Positions 33,889 to 41,757 of a stretch of 64,000 nucleotides of DNA are shown here, piece by piece (positions within the stretch are counted from its first letter, which is position 1; each line of letters begins with the position of its first letter). Position numbers and translations under genes: made by a program. This DNA comes from Nitrososphaerota archaeon. GTDB lineage: Archaea; Thermoproteota; Nitrososphaeria; Nitrososphaerales; Gagatemarchaeaceae. Below the pieces are notes generated by a model, which saw only the letters and a program-made list of their open reading frames with translations, was not told the origin of the DNA and made no database searches. The DNA is taken from assembly GCA_027339745.1 (NCBI GenBank), contig DAHWNW010000001.1, forward strand, positions 124,001 to 188,000, read 5' to 3'.

Positions 33889-35160
33889 ATGGAGCACGAC
33901 CTGGTCCTCGAGGGGAGGGTCGTGACCCGCGAGGGCACCGAAGACGCTGAAGTGGGAGTGACAGACGGGGTGATCGTGGAGGTGGGCCATGGGCTCAGAG
34001 GGAGGAGGATAAGGGCCTCCGGTTGCCTCATCTTCCCGGGATTCGTCGACGCCCACGTCCACCTGCGCGAGCCCGGGTGGGAGCGTAAGGAGGACTTTCG
34101 GACCGGGACGATGGCTGCGGTACACGGCGGAGTGACCACCGTAGCCGACATGCCCAACAATCCCACCCCGACCACTACATTGGATGCCCTAGAGGAGAAG
34201 TCGAGGTTGGCGGCGGCCAAGGCCTTGGTGGAGGTCAAGTTCTATGGAGGGATAACAAGGGCGGACCCCGAGAGCCTCGTCAAGCTATCCCACAGGGTCG
34301 CGGGCTACAAGCTGTACATGTCAGAGACCACCGGCGCGCGGTCTTTCCCTGCTGATGAGCTCCCGCGCGTGTTCAAGCTCGTCGCCGGTACCGGGAAGCC
34401 GCTCAGCATCCACTGTGAAGACCAGGACATCATAGACGGGGCGGCGGAGAGGCTCGCTGGGGAGTCGCGGCCTGACGCCTATTGCGACATCAGGCCGCCG
34501 AGGTCCGAGACCGAGGCTGTTCGCAGAGTGGTGCGAGCCCTCGAAAACGAGAGTGGGCTCGACGCCAACGTATGCCATGCGTCCTTGGGAGAGACGGTGT
34601 CTCTGGTGGCGGCCGCGAAGAGGGACGGGCTGCACCTGAGCTGTGAAGCCGCGCTTCACCACGCTTACTTCTCGCGCAGCGCAATGCTCGACAACCCGCT
34701 CCTAAGGACCAACCCACCGCTCAGGGCGGAGGGGGACAGGGAGGCGCTCGTCCAGGGCCTCCGGGAGGGGAAGGTGTCGTTGTTGGTCACCGACCACGCA
34801 CCGCATCTCCTCGAGGAGAAGAAGGAGTCAGGGCTGGCGGGGGTCCCCGGCCTGGACGACTACTCTCATGTGGTCGCATGGCTCGTGAGGAGCCAGGGGG
34901 TCGACCCGGCCACCGTCGCCAGGGTCGCTTCGTACAATCCGGCGAAGTTCCTCGGCCTCTCCGACAGGGGAGAAATCGCCCCCGGTAAGAGGGGGGACTT
35001 CACCGTGGTAGACGTCCGTGCCCCGGAGAGAGCGAGGAACGATGACGTCAGGAGCAGGTGCGGCTGGTCTCCCTATGAAGGAAGAGAGTTCCCTGGGAGG
35101 GCGAGATGGGTCATCCTGAGAGGCGAGGTAGTCATGGACGACTTCGAGTCAGCCAGGTGA
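33889..35160 (+). CDS. pyrC: Dihydroorotase, class I
   Basis: A 423-residue zinc amidohydrolase closing carbamoyl aspartate to dihydroorotate. The metal motif is FVDAHVHLREPG (H-x-H), the likely carbamylated Lys lies in AGYKLYMSE, then IHCED, VCHASL and TDHAPHLLEEK with the last His and catalytic Asp, followed by NPAKFLGL near the end. It starts 6 nt after pyrI. The 3' end overlaps the convergent membrane-protein gene by 29 nt. Confidence 0.96.
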   Translation: MEHDLVLEGRVVTREGTEDAEVGVTDGVIVEVGHGLRGRRIRASGCLIFPGFVDAHVHLREPGWERKEDFRTGTMAAVHGGVTTVADMPNNPTPTTTLDALEEKSRLAAAKALVEVKFYGGITRADPESLVKLSHRVAGYKLYMSETTGARSFPADELPRVFKLVAGTGKPLSIHCEDQDIIDGAAERLAGESRPDAYCDIRPPRSETEAVRRVVRALENESGLDANVCHASLGETVSLVAAAKRDGLHLSCEAALHHAYFSRSAMLDNPLLRTNPPLRAEGDREALVQGLREGKVSLLVTDHAPHLLEEKKESGLAGVPGLDDYSHVVAWLVRSQGVDPATVARVASYNPAKFLGLSDRGEIAPGKRGDFTVVDVRAPERARNDDVRSRCGWSPYEGREFPGRARWVILRGEVVMDDFESAR

Positions 35161-35533
35161 GCCCGGCTGCGGGCGTCCCACCCTGGGAAGGCGGCGGGCT
35201 GGCAGCGGCGCTCAGGTCCTTCGGGGCCCTACCGAAGTAGACAGTCACGACGATGAGGATGGCGACGGCGATGAGGATGAGCCCCAGCGCCTCTGTCAGA
35301 GGTATGAGATACGTCAGGGATAGCCCTGCGATGACGACCCCCCACCCCGCGTAGAACGCCCTGTCTTCTCTGCCGACAAATGCGAAAGCTGTGACGAAGG
35401 TCCAGAGTCCTATTAGGAGCAAGGCGAGAGAGACGGTCCCGCGCAAGGCGACCAGTTTCAATAAGCCGGCCGCGACGGCAAGCAAGGCCGCGACCAACGC
35501 ACCCACGCCCCAGGTCGACTTCAAGGAGACCAT
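35132..35533 (-). CDS. Four-helix small membrane protein
   Basis: A 133-residue protein with about four hydrophobic segments (GVGALVAALLAVAAGLLKLV, LALLLIGLWTFVTAFAFV, AGWGVVIAGLSLTYLIP, ALGLILIAVAILIVVTVYF) and a Pro/Ser-rich tail. Family not recognised. The tail overlaps the pyrC 3' end on the opposite strand, so the last residues are constrained by both. Its ATG lies just upstream of the amidase stop (35556) on the same strand. Confidence 0.65.
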   Translation of the reverse strand: MVSLKSTWGVGALVAALLAVAAGLLKLVALRGTVSLALLLIGLWTFVTAFAFVGREDRAFYAGWGVVIAGLSLTYLIPLTEALGLILIAVAILIVVTVYFGRAPKDLSAAASPPPSQGGTPAAGLTWLTRSRP

Positions 35534-35555
35534 CCCTTATGCGCAGCCACGCTAT

Positions 35556-36986
35556 TTAACCAGTCGGGGTGGGAGGGGCGCAATCCGGCGGCCCCGGGTA
35601 CGGGCCGAACCACTTCTCGTAGGCGTTGACGACACGGAGCAGGGTCGCCTCGTCGAAGAGCTTCCCGACCAGCTGGACCCCGAGCGGGGTCCCCCCTACT
35701 ATCCCCGAAGGGACGGAAACAGCCGGGAAGCCGACGTAGTTGAGAGGGAGCGTGAGCCTGTTCAACGCCGAATAGACCGGGACATCCTTCCCCTTCAGGG
35801 AAACGGTGGGCCTTCCTATCTCCGGAGCGGAGATCTGGGTGCATGGGAGCGCGAGGACGTCGAAGTCCTTCATCGAAGCGGCGAGACTCTCCATGTACGA
35901 CGGCCGGGCGTTCACTGCGCCGATGTAGTCGACAGCCCGGATGTCCTTCCCTTGCTCGAGGAGCATCCTGACATCTTCACCGTAGAGCTCCGGGGTCTGC
36001 TGCAGCCACCGGATGTGGAACGCGGTAGCTTCGGCACGCCTGATCGGGACCCATTTCTCGTACATGTCGCTCACCCCGTCCACGTGAGCCTCGGTGACCT
36101 GGCACCCCATCTGACGAAGCCTCGAAAGGAACGCCTCTACGTTAGCCTCTACCGCGGGCTCAAGTGTATCGAAGAAGTACTCCTTGGCCACACCGACCCT
36201 GGCCCGGGAGGAGGCGAATCCGAGGCCCCCGACGTAGTCAGGCGCCGGCTCGTCCGCTGTGGTCATGTCCCCCCGCTCCCCGCCAGCTATCGCCTGCAGG
36301 ACGACAGACGCGTCCCATGCCGACCGAGCGAGTATCCCGACCGTATCCAGAGAACTCGAGAGCGGGACGACCCCCAGCCTGCTCACCCTCCCGTAGGTGG
36401 GTTTGACCCCCAACACCCCGCAGAAGGCCGCGGGGATCCTGACGGACCCGGCTGTGTCAGTCCCGAGCGCCACTGCGGCCAGCCCCGCTGCCACGGCGGC
36501 CGCTGAGCCCCCGCTCGAGCCCCCGGCTATCTTCCGCTGGTCCCACGGGTTCCTCACTGGACCGTAGTGTGGATTTACGCTCGTAGTCCCGGCCGCGAAC
36601 TCATGCAGGTTGGTGGTCCCGAGGATCACCGCCCCGGCTGCCTTCAGCTTTGTCACGACGGGGGCGTCGTACTGCGCCACGTTCCCGGAGAGTATCCTGG
36701 AGCCAGCGGTGCACCTCACCCCTTCGATGTAGATGATGTCCTTGACCGCGACCGGGATCCCGTCGAGGGGGCCGAGGGGCCTTCCTTCCCTGAAGCGGCG
36801 TTCGGACTCGCCTGCCGCCTTCAGGGCCGAGTCCGCCAAGACAGTTATGAAGCAGTTCAGCCTTCTGTTGCATGCTTCGATGCGCTTCAGGTATGCGCGG
36901 ACCACCGCCGTAGGCAAGGCGGCGCCCGACCTGTAGGCTGCGCCAAGTTCCATGATGGGCCCCGATTCCTTCGACTCGACCGCCAT
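35556..36986 (-). CDS. Amidase-signature enzyme (GatA-like)
   Basis: A 476-residue amidase. The Ser-cisSer-Lys triad is visible: Lys in IPVAVKDIIYIEG, cis-Ser in AGGSSGGSAAAVAAG, and nucleophile Ser in GTDTAGSVRIPAAF, followed by GVKPTYGRVS. The ORF track starts at 37154, but the first 56 residues are a shadow of the thioesterase gene; ATG 36986 is preferred. The relation to GatA is close, yet no gatB or gatC is adjacent, so a free amidase is as likely. It begins 17 nt after the thioesterase stop. Confidence 0.9.
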   Translation of the reverse strand: MAVESKESGPIMELGAAYRSGAALPTAVVRAYLKRIEACNRRLNCFITVLADSALKAAGESERRFREGRPLGPLDGIPVAVKDIIYIEGVRCTAGSRILSGNVAQYDAPVVTKLKAAGAVILGTTNLHEFAAGTTSVNPHYGPVRNPWDQRKIAGGSSGGSAAAVAAGLAAVALGTDTAGSVRIPAAFCGVLGVKPTYGRVSRLGVVPLSSSLDTVGILARSAWDASVVLQAIAGGERGDMTTADEPAPDYVGGLGFASSRARVGVAKEYFFDTLEPAVEANVEAFLSRLRQMGCQVTEAHVDGVSDMYEKWVPIRRAEATAFHIRWLQQTPELYGEDVRMLLEQGKDIRAVDYIGAVNARPSYMESLAASMKDFDVLALPCTQISAPEIGRPTVSLKGKDVPVYSALNRLTLPLNYVGFPAVSVPSGIVGGTPLGVQLVGKLFDEATLLRVVNAYEKWFGPYPGPPDCAPPTPTG

Positions 36987-37003
36987 TCCAGACAAGAACC
37001 CCC

Positions 37004-37465
37004 CTAGCGCCAGCGGTCGAACGCTGGGTGCCCCTCCCTGACGGCGACGAAGACCCCCGTCATGGCGGCGGTGACAGCGCCGTCGGCCCTCAGCTCCCCG
37101 GAGACGTAGACCCTGCTTCCCTCTGTCTTCGTCGCCCATGCGGCCAGGTGCCACGGTCTGTCGATCGGCGTCGGCTTCAGGAACTTCACCGTATACTCGG
37201 CCGTCACTGTCCCAGGCGGAGCCTTGATCCCCCTGGCCTTCATCAGCGCGTAGGCGGCCGTCCAGTTGCCGTGGCAGTCCATGAGCACGGAGATGATCCC
37301 TCCGCTGCCATACCCCCCGAATGCGACGTGTTCTGGCCTGGGAGACCAGTCAGCGACCACTGATTCGCCTGCGGGGACGCTCTTCAGCCTGAGCCCAAGT
37401 TCGTTCTTGGGACCGCAGCCGAAGCAGACGCCGTTGGGGGCGTAGGCGTCTTGGAGACTTTCCAT
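37004..37465 (-). CDS. PaaI-type hotdog thioesterase
   Basis: A 153-residue single hotdog-domain protein. It begins with PNGVCFGCGPKNELGLRL, typical of one archaeal and bacterial branch of this family, and has GGIISVLMDCHGNWTAA (helix with catalytic-type acid) and GTVTAEYTVKFLKPTPID. Such enzymes hydrolyse acyl-CoAs, often phenylacetyl-CoA derivatives or aromatic acyl-CoA. Followed by an amidase gene in the same orientation. Confidence 0.88.
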   Translation of the reverse strand: MESLQDAYAPNGVCFGCGPKNELGLRLKSVPAGESVVADWSPRPEHVAFGGYGSGGIISVLMDCHGNWTAAYALMKARGIKAPPGTVTAEYTVKFLKPTPIDRPWHLAAWATKTEGSRVYVSGELRADGAVTAAMTGVFVAVREGHPAFDRWR

Positions 37466-37600
37466 GCGCTCAGCGCCCCAGGATCGGCGCGCGACGGGAC
37501 ATGCGGCTCTGGGGTCTGTTACCGATAAAAGAGTTTGCTGCCGTTGGTCCGGTATCCGGCAACAATTTTACGCGCCGGACGCGGGGGCGCAGGGGAAGAG

Positions 37601-39184
37601 TTGTCTGAGGTGGATAGCGACCAGCGGCTGGACATCGGTACCAAGGCCGACGGCCCCTTCTCTGTCGACGCCAACGTCGTGGCCACAGGAAGGACATGCG
37701 TCCTGGGGAGCAGCGGGAGCGGGAAGAGCTACGCTGTCGGCGTGATCTGCGAGGAGCTCTGCAGGAACGGCGTCCCGTTCGCCATAGTTGACACCGAGGG
37801 AGAGCACACCGGGCTCAAGGACAAGTTCGACGCAATCTGGGTCGGGGAGGAGGCAGGAGGAGACATCTCTTGGGAGGGGCTCGACCTCGAGGACCTGGCG
37901 AGGCAAGCCCCCGACATCTCGCCACTCATCCTCGACGTCTCCGAAGTTCAAGACCCGAAGGAGAAGATAGCGAGATTCATGGAAGGGCTCTATAGGACCC
38001 TCACAGATAGGAGGACCCCTTACCTGGTGGTGGTTGAAGAGGCGGACAAGTTCATCCCGCAGCTCGGGGAGCGATCCCCCATATTCGGCGAGGTCGCGAG
38101 AAGGGGGAGGAAGAGAGGCCTCGGGCTGATGGTCTGCTCCCAGCGCCCGTCCCTTGTGGACAAGAACGTGCTCAGCCAGTGCGGTAACCAGCTGATCGGG
38201 AAGCTCATAATCCAGAACGACCTCCAGTCGGTCGCCCAATTCTTCCCTGGTAAGGGGCTCCCAAAGGAGCTCACTACCTTGAAGGCCGGCCAGTTCTTCG
38301 CGATGGGAGGGCTCTCGGCGGTCCCTTCCCTCGTCGCTGTCAGGCGCAGGGTCACCAGGCCCGGCGGCGCGACGCCCTCGCTGGCCAGGAGGGTGGTGAA
38401 GCCGTACCACAGGCCGGGCGGACCCATCGCCCCGTCCGAGGGTGGAGATGGGAGGGGCCCTCCTAGAGTGGACGAGGTGCTGGGCCTGAATTCCACAGTG
38501 AGGGTCGACGACATCCCATTCATGGTGAAGAGGGGGAGGGCCTTCGGCATCTTCGGCCAGAAGGAGACGGTGACAGAAGTAACCCCTGAGTTCAGGACGC
38601 TCGTCCAGGTCGGCGTGAAGCTCAGGCGCGGGCTGCTCAAACGCAGGTTCCAGACGGTGTACGCCTACTTGGATGGCGCCTCGGGGAGGCTCGCCTGGTT
38701 GGGGAGGGGGCTCGGGGTAGCGACCGGTTTCGAGAAGCTCCTTGGCCTGTCCACTCTTCAGGTCGAGGTCCTCAGGGAGCTGACCCCCGACGGCGACGTC
38801 AGCGCCCTCGACGTGGCGAGCGAGGTAGGCGAATCAAGAGCGGCTACGTCCAGGGCCCTCGCCGCCCTGAACGGGAAGCGGCTGGTTAGGACCGCGACGA
38901 TAGGGAAGAGGAAGCTCTACAGGCGCCTTGTCGACCTCCCCTCTGTCCCATCCGCGACTACCCCCCTCGAGCTTGCGCCGGTCGACCTCGCGGGCGCGAA
39001 AGTCGCGCAGCCGAAGATCAAAGAGTCTGAAGTGAGGGAGGTTGTGAAGGGGCTATGGGAAGGCGCTGATGTTGACAGCTTCGAGCCCTTCGTCTACCCA
39101 CTGTTCAGAGTCGAACTGGTCGCGAGGAGGAGGCGCAGGCAGGTCATGATCGACGGCCGGAGCGGGAAAGAGCTCGTGTTCTAG
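37601..39184 (+). CDS. HerA-like ATPase with C-terminal winged helix
   Basis: About 527 residues. The Walker A is LGSSGSGKSYAVGV (about residue 31), the Walker B is YLVVVEEADKFIPQ (about 145), and FGEVARRGRKRGLGLMVCSQ is the sensor and Arg-finger region of the HerA/DUF87 group of DNA-translocating ATPases. The C-terminal third carries a winged-helix pattern, DVSALDVASEVGESRAATSR, then KRLVRTATIGKRKLYRR. The ORF track start at 37535 precedes a TATA-like CAATTTTACG; TTG 37601 with GGGGAAGAG before it fits better. Its 3' end overlaps the deoC stop by 4 nt. Confidence 0.88.
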   Translation: MSEVDSDQRLDIGTKADGPFSVDANVVATGRTCVLGSSGSGKSYAVGVICEELCRNGVPFAIVDTEGEHTGLKDKFDAIWVGEEAGGDISWEGLDLEDLARQAPDISPLILDVSEVQDPKEKIARFMEGLYRTLTDRRTPYLVVVEEADKFIPQLGERSPIFGEVARRGRKRGLGLMVCSQRPSLVDKNVLSQCGNQLIGKLIIQNDLQSVAQFFPGKGLPKELTTLKAGQFFAMGGLSAVPSLVAVRRRVTRPGGATPSLARRVVKPYHRPGGPIAPSEGGDGRGPPRVDEVLGLNSTVRVDDIPFMVKRGRAFGIFGQKETVTEVTPEFRTLVQVGVKLRRGLLKRRFQTVYAYLDGASGRLAWLGRGLGVATGFEKLLGLSTLQVEVLRELTPDGDVSALDVASEVGESRAATSRALAALNGKRLVRTATIGKRKLYRRLVDLPSVPSATTPLELAPVDLAGAKVAQPKIKESEVREVVKGLWEGADVDSFEPFVYPLFRVELVARRRRRQVMIDGRSGKELVF

Positions 39185-39879
39185 CCCGCCCCGCCGAAGC
39201 TCTCCATGATCTTGACCCCCGAACTTGTCCCGAGCCTGTCGGCTCCCGCGTTCAGCATTTCAAGCGCCTTCTCGACGGTCCCTATCCCTCCGGCCGCCTT
39301 CACCTTCACCTTCGCTGAGACTGTCTTCCTGAGCAGGGCGACGTCCTCCTTCGTCGCTCCCCCGGACCCGAACCCCGTGGACGTCTTTACGAAGTCGGCC
39401 CCTGCCCTCTCCGCCAGCAGCGCCCCCCGGACCTTCTCACCCTCGTCCAGGTAGCAGCATTCTAGAATCACCTTGAGGATGACCCCCCTGCCGCGGCAGA
39501 GCTCAGAGAGGCTCCCTATCTCGCTGGAGAACGCCCCGTCGTCCCCTGACTTCAGAGCGCCTATGTTGCAGACCATGTCGAGCTCCTGCGCGCCGTCTTC
39601 GATCGCCTTCCTTGCCTCCGCCAGCTTCACCTCGTGAGTGCTGGTCCCGTGAGGGAAGCTCACCACGGCCGACACCCTGCTCCCGCTCCCCCGGAGCGTG
39701 AGCGCGGCGCGCCTGACATGAACCGGGCTGACGCAGACGCTCCAGAACCCATAACGGATCGCCTCCGAGCAGAGGGCATCTATGTCGGCGGTCGTGGTCG
39801 TCGGTCTAAGCGCCGTGTGGTCGATCAGGCGGGCGAGATCGGACCTGGGCAGGCGGGCCGCGCGTTCTGGGCTTGACAT
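39181..39879 (-). CDS. deoC: Deoxyribose-phosphate aldolase
   Basis: A 232-residue class I aldolase cleaving 2-deoxyribose 5-phosphate to glyceraldehyde 3-phosphate and acetaldehyde. Motifs: IDHTALRPTTT at the start, SVCVSPVHV, ELDMVCNIGAL, FVKTSTGFGSGGAT with the Schiff-base Lys, and VKAAGGIGTVEKA with the second Lys. Length is normal for the archaeal enzyme. It probably acts in deoxynucleoside salvage. Confidence 0.96.
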   Translation of the reverse strand: MSSPERAARLPRSDLARLIDHTALRPTTTTADIDALCSEAIRYGFWSVCVSPVHVRRAALTLRGSGSRVSAVVSFPHGTSTHEVKLAEARKAIEDGAQELDMVCNIGALKSGDDGAFSSEIGSLSELCRGRGVILKVILECCYLDEGEKVRGALLAERAGADFVKTSTGFGSGGATKEDVALLRKTVSAKVKVKAAGGIGTVEKALEMLNAGADRLGTSSGVKIMESFGGAG

Positions 39880-40014
39880 GCCCTCCGAGGCAGCGGGCGG
39901 GCTGAGATAAAGTGGGCCCCTCGCCCCCTGGTCAGAGGGGAGCCGGCGCCGACGTCTTCTCAGCGGCGGGAAATGTAGTATCGTCTTAAATCTGAGGACT
40001 TAGAAAACAAATCC

Positions 40015-40209
40015 ATGAGGGAGAGGAGGAGCCTCGAAAAGGGGCGCCTGCCGAGTTCGACCTACGAGCTCTGGCTCGAGCGTCAGACCCCAGAGCGCCG
40101 CAAAGAGGGCCATAGGGAGCCTCCCGTAGACCTGTTCGAGGGTTGGCTGGAGCAGCAGGTGAAGACGATCGCCAGAAGGAGCGCTAAGCGGACGCTCGTG
40201 GATGCTTGA
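40015..40209 (+). CDS. Small basic hypothetical protein
   Basis: A 64-residue protein rich in Arg, Glu and Lys, with two amphipathic stretches (YELWLERQTPERRKEG and FEGWLEQQVKTIARRS). A TATA-like CTTAAATC lies about 30 nt upstream of the ATG, supporting expression. No family recognised; size and charge suggest a nucleic-acid or protein-binding adaptor. Confidence 0.5.
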   Translation: MRERRSLEKGRLPSSTYELWLERQTPERRKEGHREPPVDLFEGWLEQQVKTIARRSAKRTLVDA

Positions 40210-40240
40210 GCCTCCGCCCGTTTAGGATCTTCGGGCCGGT

Positions 40241-40256
40241 TTCTCAACGTTGAGAA
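40241..40256. promoter_or_regulatory. Perfect 16-bp palindrome upstream of the four-CBS gene
   Basis: TTCTCAACGTTGAGAA reads identically on both strands. It ends 10 nt upstream of the TATA box GTTTAATA (about 40267-40274), where an archaeal regulator would contact TFB or recruit TBP. The half-site TTGAGAA also occurs beside the tandem repeat upstream of the universal stress gene (11843-11849). A dimeric regulator site is inferred. Confidence 0.6.
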
Positions 40257-40304
40257 TTGTAACCCCGGTTTAATATGCTGAAGCGCCAGTTGGGAGAGCT
40301 GGAC

Positions 40305-41120
40305 ATGATGTCGCAGAACCACATGGGGCCACTTGCGAAGGACTTCATGGGGCGAGGCGTCATCACCGTGTATCAAGAGTCGAAGGTCGGGAAGGCAGTA
40401 CGCGCAATGGACGAGCACGACATCGGCAGCGTCGTTGTCCTGGACAACCTCGGCCCTTGCGGCGTGTTCACCGAAAGGGACCTGCTTAGCAGGGTCCTTG
40501 CAAGGGGGAAGGATCCGGAAGACACTGTGGTCTCGGAGGTGGCCTCACCCCGGTTCCCGTCTATCGAGTCGACCAAGACGCTCGAGGAGGCGGCGGGCGC
40601 CATGATATCCAAGAAGAGCAGACTGATGGTCTTTGAGGGGGCAGGTCTGGTGGGCATCATCACCCCCACTGACCTGGTCAGGGCCATAAAAGACGCCGAC
40701 AAGGACTTCTCGATCCTGAAGGTCATGTCTACCGAAGTCGTTACCGCCATGCCTGAGACTCCAATCGATGTGGTGGTAAGAGTAATGGATGAAAAGAAGG
40801 TCGGGAGCGTCCTGCTCTCCGAAGACGGCAGATGGACCGGGATATTCACCGAAAGGGACCTTGTAAGGAGGATAGTCGCGCGGAGGGAGAGGCTCGACAC
40901 TCCGGTGGCGGCCGCTGCCACCAAGCCCCTGGTCATGGCGGAGCCAAGCATACTCGGCAGGGAGGCCGCCCGGGTGATGGCCGCCCACAAGTTCAAGCGC
41001 CTGCCTCTTTCTCTCGATGGCGAGGGGGTCGGCGTGGTGACCGCCAGGGACATCGTCGAAGCCTTCGCCAACGCCGACAGGCCAAGGGCTCCCCGCGTCG
41101 ACTGGGTCCAGTGGAACTAA
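40305..41120 (+). CDS. Protein with four CBS domains
   Basis: About 271 residues made of four consecutive CBS motifs, each ending in a conserved loop: GPCGVFTERDLLSRV, LVGIITPTDLVRAI, WTGIFTERDLVRRI and GVGVVTARDIVEAF. This is a double Bateman module that would bind adenine nucleotides or SAM. The ORF track start (ATG 40275) lies right beside the TATA box, so the transcript must begin downstream; ATG 40305 with GGGAGAG 8 nt before it fits. The C-terminus is a short linker, with no enzyme domain. Confidence 0.92.
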   Translation: MMSQNHMGPLAKDFMGRGVITVYQESKVGKAVRAMDEHDIGSVVVLDNLGPCGVFTERDLLSRVLARGKDPEDTVVSEVASPRFPSIESTKTLEEAAGAMISKKSRLMVFEGAGLVGIITPTDLVRAIKDADKDFSILKVMSTEVVTAMPETPIDVVVRVMDEKKVGSVLLSEDGRWTGIFTERDLVRRIVARRERLDTPVAAAATKPLVMAEPSILGREAARVMAAHKFKRLPLSLDGEGVGVVTARDIVEAFANADRPRAPRVDWVQWN

Positions 41121-41129
41121 GACTCCGGC

Positions 41130-41507
41130 TCAGATGGCGACCGACAGCCGCGTGTTGGCTCGGATCACGGCCTCCAGCCTCTCGGGCCCTACCTCCGACG
41201 CCTCGAACCTGACCCGGGCGACAGGCCTCGTGATCCTGATCATCTTCGTAATGTCAGAGGGGGTCCCCAGTACGACAGCGTCGCACTCTACGGCGTTGAT
41301 GCTCTTCTCCAGCTCCATGAGCTGCTCGTCGCTGTAGCCGAGGGCGGGCAGGACCTTACCCAACTTCGGGAACCTGTCGAAGGCGTTCCTGATGGAACCG
41401 ACCGCAGCGGGCCTCGGGTCCACCAATGTCCCACCGGCCTCCCTCGCAGCGACAGCCCCCGCCCTCATGCCGGCCTGCTCGATCTCGACCACCGGAGTCT
41501 CTTCCAT
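41130..41507 (-). pseudogene. C-terminal remnant of a predicted GTPase (cyclic 2,3-diphosphoglycerate synthetase-like, COG2403)
   Basis: A 125-residue ORF that matches only the last quarter of a family of about 450 residues: VEIEQAGMRAGAVAAREAGG, TLVDPRPAAVGSIRNAFDRF, GKVLPALGYSDEQLMELEKS and VVLGTPSDITKMIRI. The GTPase P-loop and G-domain are missing. On the 5' side the frame runs through a Trp/Arg-rich stretch and meets the 3' end of tRNA-Ser 90 nt upstream. The intact product cannot be made, so it is likely a truncated gene, possibly cut by an integration or deletion event at the tRNA. A small free-standing protein is the alternative. Confidence 0.7.
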
Positions 41508-41597
41508 CGCAGGGCGCCGCGTAGACGGTGGTCGCCATGTCCATGCCCGCGCCCGCGTCGTTCGACGCCTGGCGTGCGAGGACTGGTTCGAGGCAGG

Positions 41598-41695
41598 CGC
41601 CGGGTGTAGGATTCGAACCCACGCGACCGATGACGGTCACGGGCTTGCTTGCGGCAGACTCAAGGCCCGCGCATTAACCGCTCTGCCAACCCGGC
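41598..41695 (-). tRNA. tRNA-Ser(TGA) with 13-nt intron
   Basis: The acceptor pairs GCCGGGT with ACCCGGC over 7 bp; the discriminator is G73, typical of serine. The T arm is GTGGG-TTCGAAT-CCTAC, and the long variable arm GACCG-TCAT-CGGTC marks a class II tRNA. The anticodon stem CGGGC/GCCCG forms only if a 13-nt intron, TCTGCCGCAAGCA (41646-41658), is removed between positions 37 and 38. The resulting loop is CTTGAGA with anticodon TGA (41660-41662). CTTG pairs with CAAG to give the 4-bp helix of a bulge-helix-bulge motif with 3-nt bulges. CCA is not encoded. Confidence 0.93.
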
Positions 41696-41757
41696 CCAGT
41701 TCTTGGCGCCCTGCGGCTCGCTTCTTATGCTTTAGCAGGGGGCGGGTTCATAAGCCG

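Noticed and set aside
35391-36506. Plus-strand ORF of 371 aa
   Set aside because: Antisense shadow of the amidase gene, whose Ser-Ser-Lys triad is clear on the other strand.
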